Shown: positions 1 through 6,468 of the stretch, piece after piece | Layout of the letters: every line of letters begins with the position of its first letter | Position numbering within the stretch: the stretch's first letter is position 1 | NCBI GenBank assembly: GCA_958446945.1 | Contig: CAUCYJ010000045.1 | Coordinates: 1 to 14,092, forward strand | Reading direction: 5' to 3' | DNA: 14,092 nt | Origin: UBA9414 sp958446945 | Lineage (GTDB): Bacteria; Bacillota; Clostridia; Lachnospirales; Lachnospiraceae | Translations under genes and position numbers: made by a program | Notes under the pieces: model-generated | Seen by the model: the letters and a program-made list of their open reading frames with translations, nothing else | Databases searched by the model: none | What the model was told of the DNA's origin: nothing

Positions 1-971
1 AAAAGCATTCCGATATATTTATCATGGCGGAATACACTTTTAATTTTCTTCTCAACAGTGATCGTCTCTCCCGGCTGCGGCTTATCTTTTCCGTGAAAAA
101 TCATCATAGAACTGCTGCCGACCAAAACCGACGTTTCATTTCCTATGAAATATCCCTCCGGAATAATCTCATTCGGATAGGATTTGGAGAACACTTCATA
201 GTTATTTACTCCACTGTCTTTTCCTCCGAAATTATAATAAACTACGTTGGTACTGATCTGACTGTTCTCGACTTTGAGATATGACACCATCAAGAGTTTA
301 CCGTCATCTGAAATCGACACTTCCACAGGATAACCGCTTGTACTGACTGCAATTTTATGCTCTGCAAGAAGATTTCCTTCTGCATCATAACAGACGACCT
401 TAGGACTGAGTTCTTCTTTCAGAATCGCAGCTACAATTCCCTGTTCAGAAACATCTATCTTTTCAATCGGTAAATTTGTCTGAATCTCACCTTTTACTCC
501 AGTCTCCTGAAAAACGATCATATGATTGCCGCCATTATCTGCAATCACTCCTGTCTTTTCTCCCAGTACAAGCACAGGAGTTGCCATCTGGTAAGACTGG
601 TTCCATTTCTCTCTTCCCTTTTTATTCAGCAGAGAGATCCCATCCTTGCTGTACTTGATAACAGAATCCGCAAACACCTCATAACTACTGTTGTGATACT
701 GTTCTTCCTGATATTTCTGCACGATCCTCGTCTTTGTAAACGTATGATATGTGATATACCAATAACTGACAGAAACTAAAAGAACAATAGCTGCCGCAAT
801 GACCGTAACGCGAATTCTATGATTTCTTCTATGTCGTTTGATTTTTTCCTGCATTTCCTGCATCTCAGCATCTGATTCATGCAGCTCTGTGATTACTTCG
901 TTAACAATCTTCCCGGCTGTATCTTCCTCTTGCTGGACGACATGCAGATTATTGTTTTCTTTTTTCTTCAT
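1..971 (-). CDS. DUF5711-like membrane-anchored protein, C-terminus cut by window edge
   Basis: This frame is open from the ATG at 971 to the left edge (323 codons, no stop), so the C-terminus is missing. The first ~50 residues are charged and cytoplasmic (starting MKKKENNNLH), with a helical acidic/basic stretch. A single membrane helix follows at about residues 53-75 (RVTVIAAAIVLLVSVSYWY). The rest is an outward-facing, beta-rich region with repeated motifs such as VIADNGGNHMIVF and VSISDDGKLLMVSYL, which look like beta-propeller blades. This layout matches what I remember of the DUF5711 family of Clostridia, whose function is unknown. The start is supported by AAAAGGAA about 7 bases upstream and by the lysine-rich N-terminus. 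It lies 68 bp downstream of the LysM gene on the same strand, so the two may form an envelope operon, but an extended -10 promoter sits between them. I assign no enzymatic role. Confidence 0.75.
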   Translation of the reverse strand, partial: MKKKENNNLHVVQQEEDTAGKIVNEVITELHESDAEMQEMQEKIKRHRRNHRIRVTVIAAAIVLLVSVSYWYITYHTFTKTRIVQKYQEEQYHNSSYEVFADSVIKYSKDGISLLNKKGREKWNQSYQMATPVLVLGEKTGVIADNGGNHMIVFQETGVKGEIQTNLPIEKIDVSEQGIVAAILKEELSPKVVCYDAEGNLLAEHKIAVSTSGYPVEVSISDDGKLLMVSYLKVENSQISTNVVYYNFGGKDSGVNNYEVFSKSYPNEIIPEGYFIGNETSVLVGSSSMMIFHGKDKPQPGETITVEKKIKSVFRHDKYIGML

Positions 972-1017
972 GCGTATTCCTTTTCTGTCAAATACTTTTC
1001 TACATGTAATCTTTTTT

Positions 1018-1026
1018 ATTATACCA
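1018..1026 (-). promoter_or_regulatory. Extended -10 promoter for the DUF5711-like gene
   Basis: On the minus strand the sequence reads TGGTATAAT, a perfect TGnTATAAT extended -10, about 47 bases before the start codon at 971. The hexamer at the usual -35 distance is poor (ACCGTA), so this would be an extended-(-10) promoter that may need help or be easily repressed. It gives the DUF5711 gene a route to expression separate from the LysM gene. Confidence 0.5.
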
Positions 1027-1027
1027 C

Positions 1028-1041
1028 AGAAAGCGCTTTCT
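1028..1041. promoter_or_regulatory. 14-bp perfect palindrome, cre-like operator candidate
   Basis: AGAAAGCGCTTTCT is its own reverse complement. It sits in the spacer directly upstream of the TATAAT of the DUF5711 promoter and overlaps the last bases of the LysM gene. From memory, the CcpA catabolite-responsive element consensus is WTGNAANCGNWNNCW; this site agrees at 13 of 15 positions and has the core AAnCGnT. A bound dimer here would block polymerase. CcpA binding is inferred; the palindrome itself is seen directly. Confidence 0.4.
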
Positions 1042-2203
1042 ACGGTAGTAATATTTTCTGCCCAATAAAAATCAGATTCCCATCCTGCAGTCCATTCATT
1101 CTGCAGATTGCATCCACATGCGAAATGTCACCATACACTTTTTTGCTGATACTGTCAAGCGTATCCCCTTTTTGTACAACATAAAAATCATCTTCACAAA
1201 GGACAGCTCCGGACGAAGCTTCCACTGCCTCTTCTTCGAGAATGCTCCCTGCAGTTTCTGTCTGCCCGGTATCATTGGTATTATTCTGCTCTGCATCATC
1301 CCGCCCGGCTTCTGCCACATCTTCCTGTTCGATCTCAGATGGATTTTCTGCCGCCACATCCACCGCATCCACTTCAGAAAGATCCGGTTTTTCTATCACA
1401 TCTTCACTAACCATCTGTATCGCTTCTTCCTTCACCTCTCCTTTTGCCAGAAGTTCCAATGACTTCTGCGCTGTTTTCATACGATCATAATTATTCAAAA
1501 GCGTTACTCCAACTACAAGCGCCACAACAATTATAAGAGTGGTTACTGCTGTCGTCCATCTGCGCGGCTTTGTTCGTGTATTTTGTTCCATTTTTTCTCT
1601 TACAATACTACGAAAATTCTTTGCAGCCTGATCTTCAACAGTTTCACTGGGAGTCATTCCTGTCTGTCTGCGTTTTGTGATCATATAATTCTGCATATCG
1701 GGATTTTTCTCATAATAAATATAATGTCCTCCGATTTCTAAAAGATCATGATATTTATAAGCAAAAAACATTTCCTCTTTCGTCGCGGTATCCCGTATAA
1801 TAAATACCGTATTCGTCTTAGGAAATGTTTTCTCGTGTATTTTTATAATATTCTCATTTGTTTCTGCCTTCCGTCCCGGCAGCGCCAGAAACCATCCAAC
1901 CAGTTCTCCGTCATGGAAATATTTCTCTTTCTCTTCTCTCATTTTTTTCACATATGTATCATCCACCAGCGGTTCTCCATCTTTCAAAGGCAGCTCGTCC
2001 ATCTGTACTACTCCCGAAATATAGACACACTGTTGATCCTCGATCATTATCTGTGTCCCTACAAGAAATGCTCCCACTGCATTTTCTTCGTTGTAATCGC
2101 ATAGCTGATTCAGAAACGTATCTACATAATCTTCCACATAGATTTTGGGACTGTCACTCACGTTGCCGATCTGCCTTACATTTTTTGGAAATTGCTGTTC
2201 CAT
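1040..2203 (-). CDS. Membrane LysM protein with N-terminal inactive MPN/JAMM-like domain
   Basis: A 387-residue protein in three parts. Residues ~20-165 look like an MPN/JAMM fold: a hydrophobic strand with AVGAFLVG (42-49), then a helix (DDTYVKKMREEKEKY), the strand LVGWFLALPG (101-110) where active JAMM proteases have GWYHSHP, and then a helix plus VFIIRD strand resembling Rpn8. The metal-binding HxH is absent (FLALP), so the domain should be non-catalytic. Residues ~217-236 (TTLIIVVALVVGVTLL) form one membrane helix preceded by RTKPRR, giving a cytoplasmic N-terminus. An acidic, low-complexity linker runs to ~335, and a C-terminal LysM domain (340-386, YVVQKGDTLDSISKKVYG) should bind peptidoglycan outside. 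The gene has its own promoter and the RBS GTGAGG. The LysM call is firm; the MPN call rests on pattern recognition. It could serve as a cell-wall-linked scaffold or sensor. Confidence 0.85.
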   Translation of the reverse strand: MEQQFPKNVRQIGNVSDSPKIYVEDYVDTFLNQLCDYNEENAVGAFLVGTQIMIEDQQCVYISGVVQMDELPLKDGEPLVDDTYVKKMREEKEKYFHDGELVGWFLALPGRKAETNENIIKIHEKTFPKTNTVFIIRDTATKEEMFFAYKYHDLLEIGGHYIYYEKNPDMQNYMITKRRQTGMTPSETVEDQAAKNFRSIVREKMEQNTRTKPRRWTTAVTTLIIVVALVVGVTLLNNYDRMKTAQKSLELLAKGEVKEEAIQMVSEDVIEKPDLSEVDAVDVAAENPSEIEQEDVAEAGRDDAEQNNTNDTGQTETAGSILEEEAVEASSGAVLCEDDFYVVQKGDTLDSISKKVYGDISHVDAICRMNGLQDGNLIFIGQKILLP

Positions 2204-2229
2204 AAAATCCTCACCCCATCTGATATATT

Positions 2230-2270
2230 TTTGCTAATCATACCACTGGAAAAGAGCTGATTTTAGCAAA
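2230..2270. repeat. Inverted repeat TTTGCTAA / TTAGCAAA over the lysM promoter
   Basis: Perfect 8-bp half-sites lie at 2230-2237 and 2263-2270, about three helical turns apart centre to centre (33 bp). One half-site covers the -10 hexamer TAAAAT of the lysM promoter, the other touches a second -10-like TATGAT (2237-2242, minus strand, preceded by TGG). The outer half lies upstream of the expected transcript start, so an RNA hairpin is unlikely and an operator pair is the more natural reading. The repeat is visible; its binding protein is unknown. Confidence 0.4.
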
Positions 2271-2288
2271 TCCTGTCGCAGAAATCAA
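2260..2288 (-). promoter_or_regulatory. Sigma-A-like promoter for the LysM-protein gene
   Basis: On the minus strand, TTGATT (2288-2283) is followed by a 17-base spacer and TAAAAT (2265-2260), about 57 bases before the start codon at 2203. It lies just beyond the terminator of the upstream operon, which fits an independent transcription unit. A second, extended -10 (TGGTATGAT, 2245-2237) downstream lacks a good -35. Confidence 0.45.
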
Positions 2289-2300
2289 AAAGTTTTCGAC

Positions 2301-2345
2301 AAAAAAGCTGTGACAAGACTCATTTCTATTCAATCCTGCCACAGC
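2301..2345 (-). terminator. Rho-independent terminator of the transaldolase-transketolase-HD operon
   Basis: Read on the minus strand, GCTGTGGCAGGAT pairs with GTCTTGTCACAGC: 13 base pairs including G-U pairs, around a 13-base loop, followed at once by TTTTTT. It starts 16 bases after the stop codon of the HD gene and separates that operon from the LysM-protein gene. Confidence 0.85.
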
Positions 2346-2361
2346 AATCTGCACTTTTCTT

Positions 2362-2925
2362 CTATACTACTTTATGACCTTTCTTTTTGTAACGTCTGCT
2401 CGTCTCACAGGCGCCGCAATATTTATCTGTCAGCGTTGTAATCCACCCTTCTTTTGTCTTTGGAATATGCATCGCCGTTACCGGCCACATATGATTTAGA
2501 ATGACATCTTTCTCAATATGATTCAACTCAAAAAACTTGGAAGCATTTTTCAGTGCGACTTTCGGATGCGTCAGTCCATGAAAATGATCTCCCGTTTCTT
2601 TTGTATGTGTATGCCAGTCATACAAAAAGAGATCGTGGAGCATCCCGGCTCTCGCTGCGGATCTGGCGTCCAGATGAAAGAATCTGCACCAGTGATAGTT
2701 GTAATATGCAACATTCATACAATGCTGATAGCAATTCGTAGAACCATGATGCGGATAGAGTTTCATTCTAAGCACGACCGGATGCATTGCGACATCTTTA
2801 ACACACTCCCAGAATTCCTCTTTCCACTCACGCCTGCAGCTGTGAAGCTTTCCCGCTGCCTTGCGCCTGAACTGCAGCGGATACATATCACGAATATCCA
2901 GGCCCGTAATCTTAATCTTTTCCAT
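2362..2925 (-). CDS. HD-domain hydrolase of unknown substrate
   Basis: A 187-residue soluble protein with an HD metal-dependent phosphohydrolase signature: His68 (YQHCMNVAYY), the His97-Asp98 pair in AGMLHDLFLYDWH, and a later Asp167 in TLTDKYCGAC, consistent with H...HD...D metal ligands. It is rich in histidine, with further candidates at 120 and 145. It is the last gene of the operon, 5 bp after the transketolase C-half stop, and has no convincing Shine-Dalgarno sequence (TTGCATAACATAA precedes the ATG), suggesting translation by reinitiation. The C-terminus is basic (RRYKKKGHKVV). Family members act on nucleotides or other phosphoesters; the substrate here cannot be read from sequence. 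The operon context hints at sugar-phosphate metabolism, but that is inference. Confidence 0.85.
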   Translation of the reverse strand: MEKIKITGLDIRDMYPLQFRRKAAGKLHSCRREWKEEFWECVKDVAMHPVVLRMKLYPHHGSTNCYQHCMNVAYYNYHWCRFFHLDARSAARAGMLHDLFLYDWHTHTKETGDHFHGLTHPKVALKNASKFFELNHIEKDVILNHMWPVTAMHIPKTKEGWITTLTDKYCGACETSRRYKKKGHKVV

Positions 2926-2930
2926 TTATG

Positions 2931-3872
2931 TTATGCAAGAAATGCTTTTACTTTGCGGTAAATGCTTTCGCCGTCCAGCTCAAACTTCTTAATCAATTCA
3001 AGCGCCGGACCTGACTCTCCAAAAGTATCGTTCACACCAATTTTCTTTACGGGTACCGGATAATTCTCTGCAAGCACATCGCAGACAGCACTTCCAAGCC
3101 CACCGATCACAGAATGTTCTTCCACTGTAATCACTTTGCCGCATTCTTTCGCTGAAGAAATAATCAGTTCTTCATCAATCGGTTTGATTGTATGAATATT
3201 GACTACTTTTACCTGAATACCGTCTTCCTCCAAAAGTTTTGCTGCCTGAAGAGCTTCATTTACTTCAAGTCCTGTCGCAAAAATAACTGCATCTTTTCCC
3301 TCTCGCAGAACAATTCCCTTACCAAGTTCAAAATGATAATCCGGCTGATCATTAATTACCGGCACTGCCAGTCTTCCAAATCTCATGTACACCGGCCCTA
3401 CATGTTCGTATGCAGCTTTCACAGCCGCTCTTGCCTCTACATCATCAGACGGGTTAATCACAACCATTCCCGGAATCGTACGCATAAGAGCAATGTCTTC
3501 ATTACACTGATGTGTTGCACCATCTTCTCCTACAGAGATTCCTGCGTGTGTCGCACCAATCTTCACATTCAAATGAGGATATCCAATAGAGTTTCTGACC
3601 TGCTCAAATGCACGTCCTGCTGCAAACATCGCAAAAGAACTGGCAAATGGTACCTTTCCTGCTGCTGCAAGTCCTGCTGCTACCCCCATCATATTTCCTT
3701 CTGCAATTCCACAGTCAATATGACGTTCCGGAAATTCCTTCATGAAAATAGATGTTTTTGTTGCTCCCGCAAGGTCCGCATCCAGTACGACAACCTCCGG
3801 ATGCTCTTTTCCAAGTTCCACAAGCGCATTTCCGTAGCTTTCTCGTGTTGCAATCTTCTTTACTTCTGACAT
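2931..3872 (-). CDS. Transketolase, C-terminal subunit (pyrimidine-binding and C-terminal domains)
   Basis: A 313-residue protein carrying the second half of a split transketolase. Residues ~5-170 form the pyrimidine-binding domain, with the thiamine-activating glutamate in CGIAEGNMMG (Glu58) and HAGISVGEDGATHQ later. Residues ~190-313 form the C-terminal domain (VITVEEHSVIGGLG). Paired with the N-half it transfers two-carbon units between ketose and aldose phosphates in the non-oxidative pentose phosphate pathway, in the cytoplasm. The start codon overlaps the end of the N-half gene by 13 bases (3860-3872), giving translational coupling and equal dosage; GAAGGTG lies upstream. A related family, 1-deoxyxylulose-5-phosphate synthase, is a single long protein and does not fit. 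Split transketolases are usual in many anaerobes and archaea. Confidence 0.93.
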   Translation of the reverse strand: MSEVKKIATRESYGNALVELGKEHPEVVVLDADLAGATKTSIFMKEFPERHIDCGIAEGNMMGVAAGLAAAGKVPFASSFAMFAAGRAFEQVRNSIGYPHLNVKIGATHAGISVGEDGATHQCNEDIALMRTIPGMVVINPSDDVEARAAVKAAYEHVGPVYMRFGRLAVPVINDQPDYHFELGKGIVLREGKDAVIFATGLEVNEALQAAKLLEEDGIQVKVVNIHTIKPIDEELIISSAKECGKVITVEEHSVIGGLGSAVCDVLAENYPVPVKKIGVNDTFGESGPALELIKKFELDGESIYRKVKAFLA

Positions 3873-4696
3873 AGTGCGGCACCTTCTTTCTCAAGTTCTT
3901 CCATTGCGGCTTCATACTGTTCTGCATTCGGAGCCACACCATGCCAAGATGCTTTATTCTCCATAAAGGAAACACCTTTTCCTTTTACAGTTTTTGCGAT
4001 AATGGCTGTTGGCTGTCCTTTTGTCATGCGTGCTTCTTTAAATGCCGCATCCAGCGCGTCAAAATCATGTCCATCTACATTGATTACATGGAAATTAAAC
4101 GCCTCAAATTTCTTATCGATCGGATAAGGTGAATTGACATCTTCAATTTTTCCGTCAATCTGCAATCCGTTGTTATCAACAATTACAACAAGGTTATCCA
4201 GATGTCTGTGACCGGCAAGCATAGAAGCTTCCCATACCTGTCCTTCCTGGATTTCTCCATCTCCCAGAAGTGTATATACACGATAATCCTCTCCGGATAA
4301 TTTGGCAGAGATTGCCATTCCTACTGCTGCTGAAATGCCCTGCCCAAGAGATCCACTTGACATATCTACTCCCGGAATATGCTTCATATCCGGATGACCC
4401 TGAAGATAAGAACCCACATGACGAAGTGTTGTCAAATCTTCTACTGGGAAAAATCCGCGGTTTGCAAGCGCTGCATAATATCCCGGAGCTGTATGTCCTT
4501 TAGACAATACAAAACGATCTCTGTCTGCTTTCTTTGGATCTTTCGGATCAATATTCATCTCTTCAAAAAACAAATACGCATAAATATCTGCTGCAGATAA
4601 AGATCCGCCCGGATGACCTGATTTCGCGTGAAATACACCGGTCACTGCTCCTTTACGAATTTCATTTGCAGCCTTCATTAATTCTGGCTTATTCAT
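3860..4696 (-). CDS. Transketolase, N-terminal subunit (thiamine-pyrophosphate-binding)
   Basis: A 278-residue protein corresponding to the first half of transketolase. The thiamine diphosphate/Mg motif is present as GDGEIQEGQVWEA (GDG at 145-147) and ends in VDNNG (NN at 175-176), the usual spacing. SGHPGGSLS (26-34) and LSKGHTAPGYYA (64-75) supply the conserved histidines of the cofactor and substrate site. AGGAGGAGAAT just upstream gives a strong ribosome binding site. It follows the transaldolase by 25 bp and overlaps the C-half gene, so the two polypeptides are probably made in equal amounts and form a heterotetramer. Nothing is truncated. Confidence 0.94.
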   Translation of the reverse strand: MNKPELMKAANEIRKGAVTGVFHAKSGHPGGSLSAADIYAYLFFEEMNIDPKDPKKADRDRFVLSKGHTAPGYYAALANRGFFPVEDLTTLRHVGSYLQGHPDMKHIPGVDMSSGSLGQGISAAVGMAISAKLSGEDYRVYTLLGDGEIQEGQVWEASMLAGHRHLDNLVVIVDNNGLQIDGKIEDVNSPYPIDKKFEAFNFHVINVDGHDFDALDAAFKEARMTKGQPTAIIAKTVKGKGVSFMENKASWHGVAPNAEQYEAAMEELEKEGAALCQK

Positions 4697-4721
4697 ATTC
4701 TCCTCCTGAATCTACTGCCTT

Positions 4722-5375
4722 CTACTCACCGAAAACAGCCTTATAATCTGCTTGGAACTTCTCAATCCCCTGTGTTGTCAGCGGATGTTTTGTCATCTGC
4801 TCAATTACCTTATATGGAACCGTTGCAATGTCAGCTCCCGCAAGAGCACATTCCGTCACATGCACTGTTGTGCGAATGCTTGCCGCAATAATCTCTGTTT
4901 CAATCTCGTGAACATCAAAAATTTCTGCAATCTCCGCAATCAACTCTGCTCCTGCCATATTGATATCATCAAGCCGTCCTACAAACGGTGATACATACGT
5001 CGCTCCTGCTCTTGCTGCAAGCAGCGCCTGGTTTGCTGAAAAAATCAATGTCACATTCGTTTTGATTCCTTCTGCCGAAAGTACTTTCACAGCTTTCAGC
5101 CCTTCCGGTGTCATTGGAATCTTTACAACCATATTCGGATGAATCTTTGCAATCTCGCGTCCTTCTGCAATCATTCCTTCCGCATCTACTGTCGTAGCTT
5201 TTACTTCTCCGCTGATCGGACCATCTACAATAGATGCAATTTCTGCGATCACTTCCTCAAAGATACGCCCTTCTTTCGCAATGAGGGACGGGTTTGTTGT
5301 TACACCGCAAATAACTCCCATATCATTTGCTTTTTTAATTTCTTCAACATTTGCCGTATCAATAAAAAATCTCAT
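4722..5375 (-). CDS. tal: Transaldolase of the small TalC/FSA (MipB) type
   Basis: A 217-residue single-domain aldolase of the TalC/fructose-6-phosphate aldolase family. The Schiff-base lysine is Lys85 in MVVKIPMTPEG. Two positions that separate true transaldolases from FSA point to transaldolase: Glu57 in SGEVKATT, where E. coli FSA has Gln59, and Phe131 in YVSPFVGRL, where FSA has Tyr131 (comparisons from memory). The likely reaction is transfer of dihydroxyacetone between sedoheptulose 7-phosphate and glyceraldehyde 3-phosphate. It is the first gene of an operon with both transketolase halves, which fits. AAGGAGG (5383-5389) precedes the ATG by 7 bases, and a consensus promoter lies at 5417-5445. 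Confidence 0.93.
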   Translation of the reverse strand: MRFFIDTANVEEIKKANDMGVICGVTTNPSLIAKEGRIFEEVIAEIASIVDGPISGEVKATTVDAEGMIAEGREIAKIHPNMVVKIPMTPEGLKAVKVLSAEGIKTNVTLIFSANQALLAARAGATYVSPFVGRLDDINMAGAELIAEIAEIFDVHEIETEIIAASIRTTVHVTECALAGADIATVPYKVIEQMTKHPLTTQGIEKFQADYKAVFGE

Positions 5376-5416
5376 GACGTTTCCTCCTTATCAATGAGTA
5401 TTTTGTTTCTATCTTG

Positions 5417-5445
5417 ATTATAGCGATGCCCTCTCCCCAGGTCAA
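5417..5445 (-). promoter_or_regulatory. Strong sigma-A-like promoter of the pentose phosphate operon
   Basis: On the minus strand, TTGACC (5445-5440), a 17-base spacer and a perfect TATAAT (5422-5417). The -35 begins only 5 bases after the recR stop codon (5451-5453). No terminator hairpin is visible between recR and this promoter, so read-through from the dnaX-ybaB-recR unit into the operon is possible. Confidence 0.75.
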
Positions 5446-5450
5446 TAGTC

Positions 5451-6047
5451 TTATAACTGAGTCCGCCCCTCTAAAGCCCTAAGAAGCGTTACTTCATCAA
5501 TATATTCCAAATCTCCTCCAACCGGAACTCCACTGGCAATCCGGCTGACTTTAATACCGGTCGGTTTAATCAGTTTACTAATATACATTGCCGTTGTTTC
5601 TCCTTCCAGACTGGAATTCGTTGCAATAATTACTTCATCCACATCTCCCTGAAGCCGTTCCATCAATTCTTTTAGTTTAATATCCCCAGGCCCGATTCCA
5701 AGCATTGGAGATATTGCACCATGCAGTACATGATATACTCCATTGTACTTACCTGTTTTCTCATACGCCGCCAGATCTCTTGTCGTTTCCACTACCATAA
5801 TCGTCTTATGATCTCTTTCACTATTCCTGCAAACCGGGCATTCTTCCTGATCCGTTAATGTATAACATGTCTTGCAATAACGCACATTATGCCTTGCACT
5901 AACCATTGTTTCTGCCAACTTATCAACCTGTTCCTCCGGCATATTAATCATATGAAATGCTAAACGCTGAGCCGATTTCGGGCCGATTCCTGGAAGTCTT
6001 GACAATTCCTCAATTAGCTTTCCTATCTGGCTTCCATAGTAATCCAT
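5451..6047 (-). CDS. recR: Recombination mediator protein RecR
   Basis: A 198-residue protein, the family's usual length. Order of parts: helix-hairpin-helix RLPGIGPKSAQRLA (~17-30), a four-cysteine zinc finger (Cys58, Cys61, Cys70, Cys73 in CKTC and CPVC), then a Toprim domain (~81-165) with MVVETTRDL, GAISPMLGIGPGDI and EVIIATNSSLEGETTAMYI. RecR works with RecO, and with RecF at gaps, to load RecA onto SSB-coated single-stranded DNA. It follows ybaB by 21 bp with AGAAGGAG as ribosome binding site, the common dnaX-ybaB-recR order. Confidence 0.97.
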   Translation of the reverse strand: MDYYGSQIGKLIEELSRLPGIGPKSAQRLAFHMINMPEEQVDKLAETMVSARHNVRYCKTCYTLTDQEECPVCRNSERDHKTIMVVETTRDLAAYEKTGKYNGVYHVLHGAISPMLGIGPGDIKLKELMERLQGDVDEVIIATNSSLEGETTAMYISKLIKPTGIKVSRIASGVPVGGDLEYIDEVTLLRALEGRTQL

Positions 6048-6068
6048 CTTTCTTCTCCTTCTTTCGGA

Positions 6069-6422
6069 TTAGAATAATCCCGGCATTCCGCCGCCAAATC
6101 CGCCTGTCAGTTTAGACATTGCGGAAGAAGACTCTGCCTCCACCTGTCTGAGTGCTTCATTTGTGGCTGCTACGATCAGATCCTGAAGCATTTCGATATC
6201 ATCCGGATCTACAATTTCTTCTTCCAGTTTCACACGGAGCACTTCGCGTTTTCCGGAAACTGTTACTTCAACTGCACCGCCTCCTGCCGTTGCTGAAAAT
6301 TCCTTTGTTTCAAGCTCTTTTGCCTGCTCTTCCATCTGACGCTGCATTTTCTGTGCCTGTTTCATTAAATTAGCCATATTCCCCGGCATTCCGCCTCCTG
6401 GAAATCCACCTCTTTTTGCCAT
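6069..6422 (-). CDS. ybaB: YbaB/EbfC family nucleoid-associated protein
   Basis: A 117-residue small DNA-binding protein from the chosen start MAKRGGFPGGGMPG. An N-terminal glycine/methionine-rich tail is followed by a coiled helix (NLMKQAQKMQRQMEEQAKEL), the sheet region (FSATAGGGAVEVTVSG) and a C-terminal helix, as in YbaB/EbfC dimers. An ATG at 6437 would add MEDVT, but that ATG overlaps the GGAGG ribosome binding site (6431-6435) that serves the ATG at 6422 with 8-base spacing, so 6422 is preferred. The glycine-rich ends (GGFGGGMPGLF at the C-terminus) are typical of clostridial members. It lies between dnaX and recR, 46 bp after dnaX. The exact cellular role of the family is unsettled. 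Confidence 0.94.
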   Translation of the reverse strand: MAKRGGFPGGGMPGNMANLMKQAQKMQRQMEEQAKELETKEFSATAGGGAVEVTVSGKREVLRVKLEEEIVDPDDIEMLQDLIVAATNEALRQVEAESSSAMSKLTGGFGGGMPGLF

Positions 6423-6430
6423 AGTTACAT

Positions 6431-6435
6431 CCTCC
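6431..6435 (-). promoter_or_regulatory. Ribosome binding site that decides the ybaB start
   Basis: GGAGG on the minus strand, 8 bases before the ATG at 6422. The upstream in-frame ATG (6437) forms the first bases of ATGGAGGATG, so a ribosome placed by this site starts at 6422, not 6437. Confidence 0.75.
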
Positions 6436-6468
6436 ATTCACAATTCTTTTAAACAATCTGTTTTCTCA

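Noticed and set aside
3192..3869. A 225-codon open frame on the plus strand opposite the transketolase C-half
   Set aside because: The protein is extremely rich in Cys, Ser, Phe and Arg with no recognisable domain, has no ribosome binding site, and lies fully inside a certain gene on the other strand. It is an antisense by-product.
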